Of a stretch of 64,000 bases of DNA, positions 25,996 through 38,633 are shown piece after piece. Positions within the stretch are counted from its first letter, which is position 1; every line of letters starts with the position of its first letter. The DNA is from Chrysomallon squamiferum (taxonomy: Eukaryota > Mollusca > Gastropoda > Neomphalida > Peltospiridae): assembly GCA_012295275.1 (NCBI GenBank), contig CM022672.1, forward strand, positions 18,783,894 through 18,847,893, written 5' to 3'. Below the pieces are notes generated by a model. The model searched no databases. It was given only the letters and a program-made list of their open reading frames with translations, and was not told where the DNA came from. The position numbers were made by a program, and so were the translations under genes.

Positions 25996-28584
25996 TTTGG
26001 AAAATGTATACATTAGGAAAAGGGGAGAATCAGATGTATTCTGAAATAATAATGACACTTGTATTATAATGCATGGTTTAATGTACAAACAAAAGATACA
26101 TCTCCCGTTCACATCGTTCAGAAAACCACAAGGAATAGTAAGAAGTAATATTGATTGTCTTATCTTCAAGACGCTGTTTTAACAATGATAAACACTGGTT
26201 TCTTTTTTAACTAAAATTAATGGTATTGGATTTGGAAACCATATAACGATAGTTGCAAAAGATATGCAAAACTTCAAATGTCTTTAATATTTCCTATCAG
26301 ACAATAATATGCATTGAAGGAAATGTCACGGAGGATTCCCCTCAGTTGTAAATATACGATTCAAGGAAAAAAGTCACAGGAAAAAAAGTCACAATATTTT
26401 ATTAAAATTAATAAATACATTAGAAATGAAAGATGGATGAAACACATGTTCTTTGATTTTAATGTCGGCCCTCAAGGTTCTCTGTAAGTCTGTTATCACT
26501 GAACCTCAACAATTACAACTAGATTTTTTGACGCATTTCCACCACAACTTTGTTTTGCGAGTTGCATGTTTGGTATACATGAACCCCTCATAACAGAATT
26601 TTGTTACCACCCTTATTGCTATGAGCAATTTCCATATTAAACATACTTCTGATACTAGAGCAAGCTGGAGAATATATAGTGAAACAGATTCTAACCTTGG
26701 ACATTTTATAAATCATTTACAGTAGGAAGTCCTCAGTTTAAATGTATCCTAATCAGTAAGCTAAACCCAAGTTAGACCCAATATGAAGCCTCTTTGTTTA
26801 ATCTAGCCCAATCAGTAAGGTTAAAAATTACCCCATGCTTACTATGATGCCACATTCAATACTCTACAAACCCATACATTATGTAACTTTTTTCCTGTGC
26901 CTTTTTTTTTTTACTATAGTAAACTATGACTTTTTTTCCAGTCACCAAATATATATATCTGTCTCGGGTAGGTTACCATCCGAGTCGGCTTGGCTCTAGT
27001 GGTATCCGATATAGGATCTATGTATGCAATATATATATCGCATCACGATTTTGTACAGTAGAACAAAACAAACACAAGACACTTAAAAACTACAGCAGCG
27101 CTAGCGATGAACATTCAATATAGCAGTAAACAGTAACTGTCATATGTCACGAGTTATTTCAGTCAGCACAGCAAATATATATTTATATAACTAGTTACCC
27201 AGGTCCAGTCTGAACTCTTACAGTGCGTCCAGTGGACAGCGACAGTTCTCTTGGAATCGTTCCACATTTCTCACCTAACAAACAAAAATCTACGCTCTTT
27301 TACCTACGCTCTGTCGCCAGATCATTCTGCGAAACAAAGGCCCGTAACACCTACCACTCACGTAGGTGATGATTAATCCCGCAGTTCCCAGGCTTTTTGT
27401 TCATTCAGCAGATATTTTACAGGCGGAAGATTAAAAACATTCTTCCATCAGAGGACGATATATATATATATATATATAATTGTATAGGTAGTTATCACTG
27501 ATTATCGATAAAATATTGCATTTTCTTTTTCTATTATAGAACAGTTTTTTCCAAAATTTATGTATCGAAGACGCTGGTCACATAATACCGTATGTGACAG
27601 TAATAGACTCTTTTTGAAATGAAGCAAAAATACTTAGACGAGGGACCTGGGGGCCACACAAGGTCCCTATAAGTGCCAACTCCAAAGCAAAATCCTCGAT
27701 TCTAGCCCATTTATAATTTATATTTTTAAAATAAAATCTTTGTATATAAGAAAATTTTTTTTTTTTTTTTTTTAAAATCGTGTTTCGGTATGTGGTATTT
27801 GCCTCAGTCTACTTATGGCCATGCCGTATCAGCATGATCCTAGCGTAAATTACGCAACAGTCTTGCAAATAATAACCTTAAAGCACCGAGCGGTAAAAGC
27901 AGACAAAACAACATTTAAACCTAAATGGAGTCACATCTCCGTCACGAAAGTATTGTTTAACCCACTGACATTCAAAAGTAACATGATTAGCAAAGAAGAA
28001 ATGATAATTGATCCGTAAGTGGATTATTTTGTAAATCTCTCGTGCAGCACGTAAATTCTGCTTGGTCTGTTTACACAGAAAGCTATACTGGTCAAACACA
28101 GTGCTAAATTCGTTAACGTATTGGTTGTTTTTTTGTGTGCGTGTGGTGTTTTTTTGTTTTTTTTCACGAACTATTTTCCTCCAGTTATCGTCACGTACAT
28201 GATCGGTTCTGCAGCATTTACGTGCACGATGTTATTTTATTAAAGAAAGAGTGATGGCTAATATGTGGTCCACGTTTAGAAAATAAGCTTGTTTAATTTA
28301 AGTTTTAATAATGAATATTTATTTGTGTTCCAGAATTTAATTTTCTAGGTTTGTTTTTCTTTTTTTTCTTAATGCATTTTTTTAAAATGTATTTCCGTTG
28401 ACACTGAAATATAATTTATTCACAGGTGATGCAGGGATTAATCTAGATTTTGTATTCTGTTGTATATTATTTTAAATATCATATTATTTATAAAAATAAA
28501 AACAGAATGAGAATAGTTTCAGCTATATATATATATATTACAAGTGAATCGAACGTTATTACATTCAGGTATATTAGAGTACAT
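25996..28584. other. Gene-free stretch, partly complex sequence
   Basis: About 2.6 kb. A less AT-rich block at about 26930-27420 and a 67-residue open frame at 27815-28018 stand out, but neither shows a domain or element that I can name. Poly-T lies at about 27756-27772 and a TA run at about 27459-27477. Confidence 0.45.
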
Positions 28585-28775
28585 AAATTTACATATAAAA
28601 GTTTTTTATAATTATAAACCATAAACTTGAAACTTCTCACTTCCCAAATTTTAATTAAACAAAAAACAATCAATAATTCCCTTCATTATCCTGTTATTTT
28701 TAAGAGATAAGAATAATAGTGACATTATTTTAAAGAATATCGAACCGTTCGATATTTTAGCTATGGTGACAGTTA
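28585..28775 (+). repeat. Segmental duplication, copy A
   Basis: Matches 29210-29399 in direct orientation over about 190 bp with only scattered differences. Shared anchors are 'cttctcacttcccaaatttt' and 'cattatcctgttatttttaa'. It contains no gene. Confidence 0.92.
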
Positions 28776-28860
28776 GCTAATTACAGGATTGCAATTACAA
28801 ATTAATAATATTATTTGAAATTAATAAAATTTGTAACGTTTACGCATAATGTTATGTTCT

Positions 28861-28900
28861 ACGTATTTGTATGTTCTGAATACATATATTTTGTCATTAA

Positions 28901-28985
<85 letters not shown>

Positions 28986-29058
28986 GCTCGCTCTCTCTCT
29001 CTCTCTTTCAGTAACCACAGTAAAAAAAAAATCTTCTTCATAACTATTATGATATAAT
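28861..29058 (+). repeat. Inverted repeat, left arm, with (CT)n tract
   Basis: Starts 'acgtatttgtatgttctgaa', contains a CT tract of about 105 bp (28901-29007), then 'cagtaaccacagt' and 'cttcttcataactattatga'. It is the reverse complement of 29402-29582. The first 42 bases match without error. Confidence 0.93.
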
Positions 29059-29209
29059 ATTTTAAAACTAAAAAAAGAAAAAACATTCCAACTTAAAAAG
29101 AAAAAAGAATAAAAATAAAAAATAAAAAAACTCTTTCGAAAAAATACGTGTCTAAAACGAAATTATCTTGATAATTACAGAATTAAAGAATGTCATTTAA
29201 ATTAAATTT

Positions 29210-29399
29210 AAATTTACATGTAAAAGTTTTTTATAATTATAAACCATAAACGTGAATCTTCTCACTTCCCAAATTTTAATTAAAAGAAAACAATCAATAA
29301 TTCCCTTCATTATCCTGTTATTTTTAAGAGATAAGAATAATAGTGACAGTATTTTAAAGAAATTCGAACCGTTCGACATTTTAGCTATGTTGACAGTTA
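29210..29399 (+). repeat. Segmental duplication, copy A'
   Basis: Second copy of 28585-28775. It sits between the two arms of the inverted repeat and is joined directly to the right arm at about 29400. Confidence 0.92.
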
Positions 29400-29401
29400 T
29401 A

Positions 29402-29452
29402 TCATAATATATATCATAATAGTTATGAAGAAGATTTTATTTTACTGTGGTT

Positions 29453-29544
<92 letters not shown>

Positions 29545-29582
29545 AATGACAAAATATATGTATTCAGAACATACAAATACGT
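29402..29582 (-). repeat. Inverted repeat, right arm, with (GA)n tract
   Basis: Reverse complement of 28861-29058, with a GA tract at about 29455-29542. It is followed at once by 29583-29611, which is the reverse complement of 29174-29202 ('attacagaattaaagaat' side), so a second, shorter inverted repeat encloses A' and this arm. Confidence 0.93.
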
Positions 29583-29611
29583 ATTTAAATGATATTCTTT
29601 AATTCTGTAAT

Positions 29612-30882
29612 ACATTTAAGTACTGTACTGAATGGTACTGAAAACTGAAAAATAATAATAATAATAATAAAGAACCAGAGAAAAATACAGTTTGTATATA
29701 AATACAAAGACACTGAAAAAATCTGCGACGGACACACCCGCTGACCTGTCAGAAAGCGTGCCCGTCGTAGACGTACTTCACAACAGCTTTCTCTGATTAG
29801 CACGTTCATTTTTATTCACATTTCACGAAAAAAATTCTGTTGCATATATCAAGTAATTTCGTGTTGGTTTTAACGAAATAGATTATAATTTCAGAGGAAT
29901 ATTTGAATCTGTAATTAAATATGATAAATCCCATTATTTTGCGTCAAGTTATTACTTACAGAAAATATCAAATTATCGGGGATATTTTAATCTGCACGGT
30001 CCCACTTGCAAATCTGTCGAATTTTCTGTAATCTCTTTAGTATGATTACACCAGCGGGTTTTCCAGTAAACTTGTTTTAGACAAGGCATACGTGAGACGG
30101 AAAGAATAAACGCTCTAATAAAAATTATTTCATGTTATTTTATTGTTTTGGGCGACCTATCATCATCGCTCATAACAAAAATAACGGTGTTATGAAACGT
30201 ATGAACCTCGCCATTTTAACCTTTAGAGGTTCGGTTCGAAGTTGAATTTCAAAAAGGCCATTATAAAGAGAGTTCTAAAATATAACAAACTGAAAACGTA
30301 ACAGAAAGAAAGAATAAAACAATCTGGAACAATGACAAACAAGACCCGTATGGGAACAAGAGTGATTGTGTGTGGGGTGGGAGCTCGCGCGTTTCTGTTG
30401 GTGTGAATCTGTTTGTGTGCGTGTGTTCGTGTGTTATATGCGTGCATGTGTGTTTAGGAATTTACGCACTGGTAAAAGATGCCAAAGAGCAACCATATCC
30501 TCACATCTAACAGTTTCCGCTGGTGAGACTGAAACGTATGATCGGACTCGACCATTATATATTCTTCAATACTCGTTGACAAACATCGTGACCTGCAAAA
30601 CAATCAGTTCTTTGTCTCTTTTTTTAATTTATTTTTCTCTGCACTGTTACTGTATTTCGATAATGATACAAACTGACAACGTAGAGGTCATCTCTTCTTC
30701 TCTCAGCAGCGAGGGACTTTTTTTTATGCACCTTCTCAGATTCAGTTTGCAATTTTATCGTCTGCTTTGAAGAAACCCATTCATTCTTCGGAAATAACAA
30801 TAATATTATATGAATCTTGAATGACATATGTCGTGCTGTTTTCATAATGTTTTTAACCAAAGTATCCAAAAGTAAAGTTTAT

Positions 30883-30885
<3 letters not shown>
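29612..30885. other. Gene-free stretch
   Basis: No recognised gene. The 134-residue open frame at 30366-30770 has no domain and begins in a GT-rich stretch. (AAT)n of about 7 units lies near 29651-29672. Confidence 0.45.

Positions 30886-30923
<38 letters not shown>
30886..30923. repeat. Poly-T, about 38 bases
   Basis: Uninterrupted T run. It may be the tail of a minus-strand retroelement, but no body is recognised next to it. Confidence 0.85.
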
Positions 30924-30926
<3 letters not shown>

Positions 30927-31124
30927 GTGGTTCTTTCGAATTTTATTTTGCAACGTTTGTTTTAGAACAGTACTTGGATGAGCAGTGTGCCGGCAACAAT
31001 TTTATCTTACTGACATCACTGAACCAAGCAGATATTTTTATATTTATTACATGTGGACTTTTGTTAATGTTTATAAAATATATTTAAAAACAAGTTTGCT
31101 TAACCATGTAGGTGTGTATGATAT

Positions 31125-31352
31125 ATATACGTACGTACGTACGTATGTATGTATGTATGTATGTATGTATGTATGTATGTATGTATGTATGTATGTATGT
31201 ATGTATGTATGTATGTATGTATATACGTATGCATGTATATACGTATGTATGTATGTATGTATGTATGTATGTATGTATGTATGTATGTATGTATGTATGT
31301 ATGTATGTATGTATGTATGTATGTATGTATGTATGTATGTATGTATGTATGA
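31125..31352. repeat. (TATG)n array, nearly pure
   Basis: ACGT tetramers lead into about 50 TATG units with one ACGTATGCATGTATATACG interruption near 31221-31244. All overlapping frames on both strands are artefacts. Confidence 0.96.
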
Positions 31353-32601
31353 TAGCACAATGACCCCCTGCCCTCAGTTTCTGTTCCCCTGTGTTGTCAG
31401 CTACAGCCAGAAAATCATCCCCAACCCAACCCCAAACTTCGAATAGGCTCTATCCTGTAGTAATCTGAATGTGTTACGTGTGGGTTAATTTATGTTATAA
31501 TTATCATCTAATCATTGACGTAATCACATTAATGTAAATCGATATGAAAAAAAAAAATAATAATAATAAAATGATAATGAAAACTTTATAATAATAATTC
31601 TCAGCTGTTGGGTATATTATATTTTATGTATGCTATATATATAGAGAGATAATGAAAAACAAAAATGAATCGTTTTTATTGCCGCAGTGTTTGACAACAG
31701 GTGAAAACGGTAGAGGTAGACATTAATCTGATTGAAAGCAGCATGTTTATGTGTGGAACTCGATGTAACATAACCAGTGAAAAACGTGCGAAGATAATAA
31801 CAACCATAATGACATTTCCTATTTGGTTTCACAGTTTTAATCAAACGAGGTGCGCTGAATCAACATAAATAATGTATAACAGAATTACAGTCGTTTCAGT
31901 TTTCGTTAATGAATACAGTTCAAAAAACAACAACAACAAAAACAAAAAAAAACGTCTGCTGATATTTTTTGTTAATGTGAATGTGAGGCAGAAAGATATG
32001 TATAAATGTGCACAAAATGGTTATCGCACAGGTAAATGAATAAATGTTTCATTTGTAAACAAACTGGCTAATTAATCTTGGCTTAATTAAGTTTGTTTTT
32101 TTTAATAATAATTTATGAGTCAATGCAAAACATTTTTTTTTTTTTTTTTTTTAAAGTTTTTTTTTAATCTTCCTGTTATCTTGTTATTGTTGTTTGTTTT
32201 GGGGTTTTTTTTGTTGTTGTTGTTGTTTTTTTGTTGGTATTTGTTAGTTTTGGGGCTTTTTTTTTTTTTTTTTTTAATTGATAATTAAGAATCAAAATAA
32301 CTTCTCACATCTCACACTATTCCTTTTCAATTAGCAACAAATAATCTTTTCTATGTACCCATAGACAGGAACATACCGAACACGTGATCGTACCGTGTAT
32401 TTAGTTTAAAAACATTTCGAAATATACTCCAAAGAGAAATATTCCTAACAATAATTCCTGTGAAAAGAACAAATAAAAATCTGTTCTCCTAGTGCTTTTG
32501 CCTTCAGTGTGACGAATTTCAGGTTGGATAGAATCTCAATGAAACGCACAAACGTGATGCATTATTATCAACAATTAAACAAGAAAATTTATTATTATAA
32601 A
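31353..32601. other. Gene-free stretch with T-rich runs
   Basis: Poly-T and GTT runs at about 32131-32275, AAT at about 31555-31570, otherwise unremarkable. Confidence 0.5.
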
Positions 32602-32930
32602 TACAGTTGTACCTCGAGTTACGAGTGCTCCAACTTACGAGTTTTCCGAGTTACGAGCAGTCGCCCATGCGATTTTTGCTTCGACTTTCGAACCAAAATT
32701 CAAGTTACGAGTGAGCTTCAGATACGCCGCCGGTACTTGGCGCAACGAACAACACAACATCCGCCCAGCATCCCTCGTCTCACTCGTTTACTTCGCCTGG
32801 TGACCTCGCTGCGGAAGCATCTCCGTTGTGTTGTGTTCGCGTTTTCTGTAGTATTTTGCCCAATTTTTTTCCCACGAAGCACGACATTCTTTTGTCTTTC
32901 GTCGTTTTTTGCATGCATCCAAGATTATAA
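32602..32930 (+). mobile_element. pogo/Tigger-like DNA transposon fragment (possible)
   Basis: Begins at a TA with 'cagttgtacctcgagttacg'. This is very like the terminal inverted repeat of pogo/Tigger elements (CAGT..TACCTCG..TTACGA, from memory) and is followed by two more 'ttacgag' motifs. The matching right terminus is not found. A (TATG)n array begins at about 32958. The module at 32866-32925 ('cccacgaagcacgac', 'ttttttgcatgcatc') recurs at 44757-44815. No transposase frame is intact. Confidence 0.6.
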
Positions 32931-32957
32931 ATAATTTGTATATTGTTGAATAATAAT

Positions 32958-33186
32958 ATATGTATGCATGTACGTATGTATGTATGTATGTATGTATGTA
33001 TGTATGTATATGTGTATGTGTGTGTGTGTGTGTGTGTGAGTATGTATGTATGAATGTACATATGTATGCATATATGTGTGTATGTATGTATGTATGTTTG
33101 TATATCTGTATATATGTGTGTGTGGGTGTATGTATGTATGTTTGTATATCTGTATATATGTATGTGTGTATGTATGTATGTATTAA
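32958..33186. repeat. Imperfect (TATG)n array
   Basis: TATG with TGTG and TATC variants. It contains a direct repeat of about 50 bp ('tatgtttgtatatctgtata' at about 33093 and 33138). Confidence 0.9.
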
Positions 33187-34043
33187 AATGTATGTTTCGA
33201 TGTAAGTAAATGAGTGCTTGTACAATTATATATATGTGTCACCAGCATTAACCTTCTGTTAATAATATGGACGAAAGATCGGCTAGTGAACACATTTGCT
33301 ATGAAAATAAAGGTATTTTTAAAGAAAAAGAAAAGAAAGATAATTATTTGAAGATAGTTTATTTTACTCGAGTGCTATTTTATTTATGTTTGTATATATA
33401 TAGATATATATGTGTGTGTGTTTGTGTTTGTATATATATATTATGTGTGTGTGTTTGTATGTATGTATATATGTGTGTGTGTGTGTCTGTATGTGTGTCC
33501 AAGTGTGTTTGTATGTATGTGTCTACACATACACACAGACACACACCCACACTCAGGTACCGAATAGGAAGAGGATCACTTGTACAGACAGACAGACAGA
33601 TTAACTTAGGCATCATGATGAACAATAGTGTTGTTCTTTAATACTAAATATAAAAAAAATAAAAATATAAAAAAATTTGAGTAATTAAGTATTCAATGAG
33701 AAATTAAAAGATAAATACCAAACACATATTAACTAAATAAATATATTTATTTATTAACATGTGATAAAATATTATCTGAATAAAAGTAATTTAAAACAGC
33801 AACGGATGCATATATCCTCGTGGTATCGGTTTTCACAAAGATAAACAATAATTTCGCGTTATGCACAAATAACGATATTTTTCTTGTTACAACTGACAGA
33901 GACATAAGGTAATATATATATATACATGATTAAACTATTAACATTAAATTCAATATATATTGCGAGTTTCTTTTTTTTTTTTTTTTTTTTTTGGTTTCTA
34001 GTTAGTATGTGTATGCCGTAAGATTCTTACATTTTTAATGTGA
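33187..34043. other. Gene-free stretch with (TG)n and poly-T
   Basis: GT-rich patches at about 33405-33520, CACA/GACA at about 33528-33600 and a T run of about 23 at 33970-33992. No gene is recognised. Confidence 0.5.
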
Positions 34044-34371
34044 TATGGGTTTTGACGCAGAACGTCGACATCCAAGAACAATAACTCCAAATAACTGGAG
34101 ACGATGTATGGTGTCCCATCAATGCAATGATGATGATAATAATTGCCAGTTGGGAAAAATTAACAGCATTTAACAATTTTTTCCGCATCATTTTGTCAAA
34201 CTATCTTCAATGTTTTAATTTTTGGGGTTTATTTTGTTACCTTTTTGTTTCATTATTAATTTATTAATACCAAACTATTTTCTTTAACACACTTGATGTT
34301 GAATAAATGATGTTAAAAAGTAATATTCACTTAAAAGTCGTTGTATCCTGGCTTAATACAATCGTATGTAC

Positions 34372-34403
<32 letters not shown>

Positions 34404-34770
34404 TACAGCCCATCTAAAATAAGAACCAGTGAAATTTTTGGCCTTCCATAAAAATTGATTGACGTAGGCGTGGCCTAATTGTTTAATACTGTTCTGAATG
34501 TCAACAGACGGCAATGTTTCCTGCAGTTTGTGAGTGAAATTCATTTACGTATAGCTAAAAAAGTGCCTTATGAAAAACAGTATTTTTAGCTTTGTGGTTA
34601 TGTTAACTGTTTAATGTTAGCGCAAACGTGCGAATAGGAAGCATTGCTTTGTTTGGCAGGTGAAAAAAAAAAACCTTCCGTAAACAAAATCCTCTTCATG
34701 TGACGTCACAGTTGTTGTTTTTGATGTTTATGCGCACTTGTTCTTTAACGAACGTGCGTCAAAACCCATA
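34044..34770. mobile_element. Candidate element bounded by 15-bp inverted repeat
   Basis: 'tatgggttttgacgc' at 34044-34058 is matched in inverted orientation at 34756-34770. The 0.7 kb between them is non-coding and includes (TA)n at about 34379-34404. No target-site duplication was confirmed, so this may be a non-autonomous DNA element or chance. Confidence 0.3.
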
Positions 34771-35159
34771 CCGCGTCAAAACACAACCGCGATATGTACA
34801 GGAAACAAAATTTAAAAATATTACCTCATAATCATTTCGTTACGTAATAAACTAATTTACATTAATTTCAAAATTCGTTAAAGAGCTGTTCTGAATATCT
34901 GACACCACAGTCTAGTATCACAGAAATCTTTTTTAAAAGATTGTCATATCTTAATTATAGTTACAAATGGTTAACAGTGTTTATCATTAAGATTTCTTTC
35001 ATAACTAGGTGACCAGTTAATCAAAAATATGTATAAAATATATTATATCTGTAACGTTATTTTACAATTTGTAAACAGCTTCAAAATTATGAAGGTTGTA
35101 ATGTCGTATGTTAAAAAATAATAATAATAATAATAATAAAAGTTGCAGATTTGGTTAAG

Positions 35160-35660
35160 AATTCTCGTTAAAAATAAAATTCAACATAAGAATGAATATT
35201 TATAAAATTACATAACTATCACCGTTAAAACATTAACATTACAACCAAATTAATATAACATTTACAACCCTACATTACAAACAAAGTATTCTATAGCAAA
35301 TACAGTAATAGTAACAATATAAACAATTTAAATTACAACTCTACATACACAAAATACAATAACATCACAGTAACAGTTACAAACAATTTAACATTACATT
35401 TACAATTATAACATTACAGTTACACACAGTATTCTGTAACTTTACCGTTACAATTGCAGCATTAAGGACAAAACGTACTCACTGTATTCAGAATAATAAA
35501 AAATAACAGTGAATCAAGTTACAATTAACATCATACATTAACGTTACAATCATACGAAAATTATGTCTACAATTTAAGAATTACAACATTAACATAAAAA
35601 TAACAAAAACATATGAGTTACAATATTAACGTTACCATGGAAATTAAAATTTACGTATGA
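35160..35660. repeat. Degenerate minisatellite (ACATTACAA-type)
   Basis: Recurrent 'attacaattacaacattaac'-like units with irregular spacing; low complexity. The sequence at 34771-35159 before it and 35661-36245 after it has no recognised gene. Confidence 0.6.
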
Positions 35661-36245
35661 ACTTATTTTTAACTTGTTAATTAATGGGTGTAAGTGTCAG
35701 AAGAGTGAACTTCTGATGTCATGAAAAAGTAGCAGCCTGGATTCTTTTATATGTATCTAGTATTAATAAAAATTAAAAAAAAAAGAAAAACGAAAAATTA
35801 AAAAAAAAAAAAAAAGACTGGGCTTTTGGTGTATATGTTATGGGAGAACCGATTAACACTGTAAATGATATTGTAGATTAAACATTAAGATCAATATTAC
35901 ATTAATTTTATAATTATAAAGCATCACTATTACAAATTTAATATTTACAAATTGTAACATAAATTGTTCCGTTTTTCACCATTTTTTCATTTTTTTTTTT
36001 TACCTTTTCATATTCTCTAAACTTATACTACGAATATGTGGTATTATCTTTCTAACCTAATGAAGAAACATCTGTAGAGAGCTGAGTTTATGTTAACGTT
36101 GAAGAATGTTAAAAAGTAATTATGTCGGCACGAAAAGAAAAAGTGAGATAAACCTGTTGGTCAAAATGTAGCAATTCCATCAGTGAGTTTGCATGAACAT
36201 TACACTACAGTATTAATATCATAATTACAACACACATTTATAGCA

Positions 36246-36355
<110 letters not shown>

Positions 36356-36439
36356 GTATCTTCAATATTTAGCACCAAAAAGGATGCTATGAAGCAAGGC
36401 TGCTTTGGTCTAGAGGTTAAAAAAAAAAAAAAAAAAACG

Positions 36440-36501
36440 AAGCTAATGTAATAATTGGTGTGCACGTGTTTACATGACGGGCCAAGGGTTGCCGACCCCT
36501 G
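36440..36501 (-). mobile_element. hAT-like element terminus (one end only)
   Basis: 'ggttgccgacccctg' at 36487-36501 is the reverse complement of CAGGGGTCGGCAACC, the terminal repeat typical of hAT/Charlie-type elements (from memory). 'ggccaa' just inside also fits. The opposite end is not visible nearby, and the left limit is a guess. Confidence 0.55.
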
Positions 36502-37643
36502 ATTTACAGTTTCACATCTTATCATACATCAGTAAAATGTTATCGAAACATTAAGCACTGGTGCCTTTTTTCTTTATTTAATTTTTGCCCTCCTAATTTA
36601 GGGTCATCTGGTTGTTAACTGTACGTGAGGGAATTGTATTTGTTTTGTTGTTGTTGTTGAGGGATTGTTCTTAGGTTGGGTTTTTTTTTTTAATTATTAT
36701 TATTATTATTAATTTTAATTTTTTTTTTTATTATTATTATTATTTATTTATATATATATTTTTTTTTTTTATGCATAAAAAATCGAAATCATTTCGGAGA
36801 CATATAGAAATGTAATAATTATTATTAATCCACTGAAACAGTTTAATAACAAATATTATAATTATGTTTCAGAATTGTATCGTTTATTTAGTGGTAAATT
36901 TAAATGATGAAAGTATCTGCGGGACCATTTGCGGGACAAGTGTGACCAGAAAAGCGTACTTGAACTTGATTGTGATATAAACTCAATGGTAACTAAAAAT
37001 AAAGATTTGTACACTTGATTTTTTTTCTTTTTTTTTTTTTCTTTTCAGCTATGGAGTGAACGCGTAATTAACCGCAATGAAATTAAAGATATGCGATGCA
37101 CGTAAATTCATTAAAAGCTGTACATCTTTCACTGCTGACAGCCTTGTAAATTTAAATTTCAAAATACCTTTGTTATCTTTCATTTAAACTAAATATTCTA
37201 AAAACTGGTTTTTGACAGATATTTTTCATTCAGTATTCAACACAATGAAAAAAATATTTTTAGAATGTAATAAGTATCTTTATAAATATCTGATCGACAT
37301 GTTAAGTATGTCAGCTAACGTTTTTTATGCTGAGTATTTATTTTAATATAGCATTCACGCCTACCGCTTTGTTCGTCTCCGTTTTCTGTCTTTCTCTTTC
37401 ATTCTTCTTTCCCCTTTCCTTCTGTGTCTATCTTCACTTCTGCCTCTATCATCTATTATATTTCCTTCTCTGCCTTCTTCTTTCAGTCTCTATCACTTTT
37501 TTCTTCTCTCTCGCTCTCTCTCATTTTTTTGTTCCTTTTTCTACCGCTACTTCTTTAACACGATATATATTTTTTTTACCCCCGGAATATGAGTCCACAT
37601 ATTAATATCTGTTACCTCTAACTTATCGAATACACCCTTTAGA
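36502..37643. other. AT-rich stretch downstream of the OpgH-like gene
   Basis: ATT and T runs at about 36685-36770 and a CT-rich block at about 37380-37530. The 92-residue frame at 37327-37605 is pyrimidine-rich low complexity. A TTTATT at 37337-37342 reads AATAAA on the minus strand, about 300 bp after the gene's stop, and could be its polyadenylation signal. Confidence 0.5.
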
Positions 37644-38633
37644 TTACAGGTCAATTAAAGATGGAGCAGTAGCCTTTGCAAAAGGCTGATATTCGTCAGA
37701 CTGTGGCAAAGTAAATTCGGGTTTCATGGAAACTCCGTTAGCCTTCTTACCGTTGTCAGACGCTGCCATCAGTTTTATTGCTGTGTCTATGTTCTTCTTG
37801 TACTGTTCTGAATAGGTTTTTGTAGACATGAGACTCGGTGTCAGTGACGTGAATCCAGTATAAAATGGAAGAAAGAAAAGCGTCATTAACATGAACAGTA
37901 TCAAAAGTCCATCTGGTGTAAGAATTACCACGAAAACAGTACAGACAATAGAGAACACAGAGTAACCCCACAGATGTTTGAAACTGGACACAAAAGGATT
38001 CGATATTTTAAATTCTTCTTCCACTGCCCGTTGAGGAATCCATTTCGCACTGGGGGATATATTTGCTTGGAAAGCACGCACAATACGCACACAACCCACA
38101 ATAGCTTCTGGTGTGAACTGAAGAATTGATGCCAGTGTTTCTAGTGCTACGTATTTATAGTTCTTTCTGGTGCACGTAGCAAATTTAGGAAATACCAGTA
38201 TAAGAAACATGATGATTATAACTGTTGCATATTTGTATTTCAAGTGAGTCTTGTATTTAATAATAATGTACGCTAGCAGTGTAGGTTTCATAAACATTTG
38301 TCTCAAAGCTGAGTGAGCTATGTAAGAAGATACAAAGTCTAATTTTGATTCTGTTCTCAGTTTTGTGGCATTAAATTTGTCTCCTTGCACCATTCTCTGC
38401 AACCATCTCATTGGTTTACCAAAAACGTTTTTCCAAAAGTACATGGACAAGAGAACTTCTCCTCTGTTCCATCTTCTTTCTCGAATATTCCACGACACAT
38501 AGTTGTAAGGTGGAGCTTCTAAAAGACGGACAGAAGCTACATAAAGAGGTTGCAAAAGTGCAGCTTCAAATGTATCATGACTTAGAACATCGATAGGGAC
38601 ACATTCCTTTACATTGTCTCTTGTCCCGATCAC
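37644..38633 (-). CDS. OpgH/MdoH-like glycosyltransferase, C-terminal part
   Basis: This is the second half of the gene that starts at 39682. The frame opens without an ATG; a GTG is its first codon after the shift, so it is a continuation and not a separate gene. Residues are counted from 38633. LSHDTFEAAL (17-26) and EAPPYNYV (39-46) are followed by RERRWNRGE (51-59), which fits the RxxRW motif of processive GT2 enzymes. The stretch from about 137 to 265 aligns by eye with the E. coli OpgH C-terminus: FPK, the helix around ETLASIL, the WxxxQR-type WIPQRA (198-203) and hydrophobic segments at about 118-125, 136-150, 221-239 and 243-262. Known role of the bacterial family: beta-glucan chain synthesis at the inner membrane from UDP-glucose. 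The role in an animal is unknown. It ends ..APSLIDL with a TAA stop. Confidence 0.88.
   Translation of the reverse strand: MIGTRDNVKECVPIDVLSHDTFEAALLQPLYVASVRLLEAPPYNYVSWNIRERRWNRGEVLLSMYFWKNVFGKPMRWLQRMVQGDKFNATKLRTESKLDFVSSYIAHSALRQMFMKPTLLAYIIIKYKTHLKYKYATVIIIMFLILVFPKFATCTRKNYKYVALETLASILQFTPEAIVGCVRIVRAFQANISPSAKWIPQRAVEEEFKISNPFVSSFKHLWGYSVFSIVCTVFVVILTPDGLLILFMLMTLFFLPFYTGFTSLTPSLMSTKTYSEQYKKNIDTAIKLMAASDNGKKANGVSMKPEFTLPQSDEYQPFAKATAPSLIDL

Noticed and set aside
27815-28018. 67-residue plus-strand frame
   Set aside because: Balanced composition but no known motif, and an equally open antisense frame. Not enough to call a gene.
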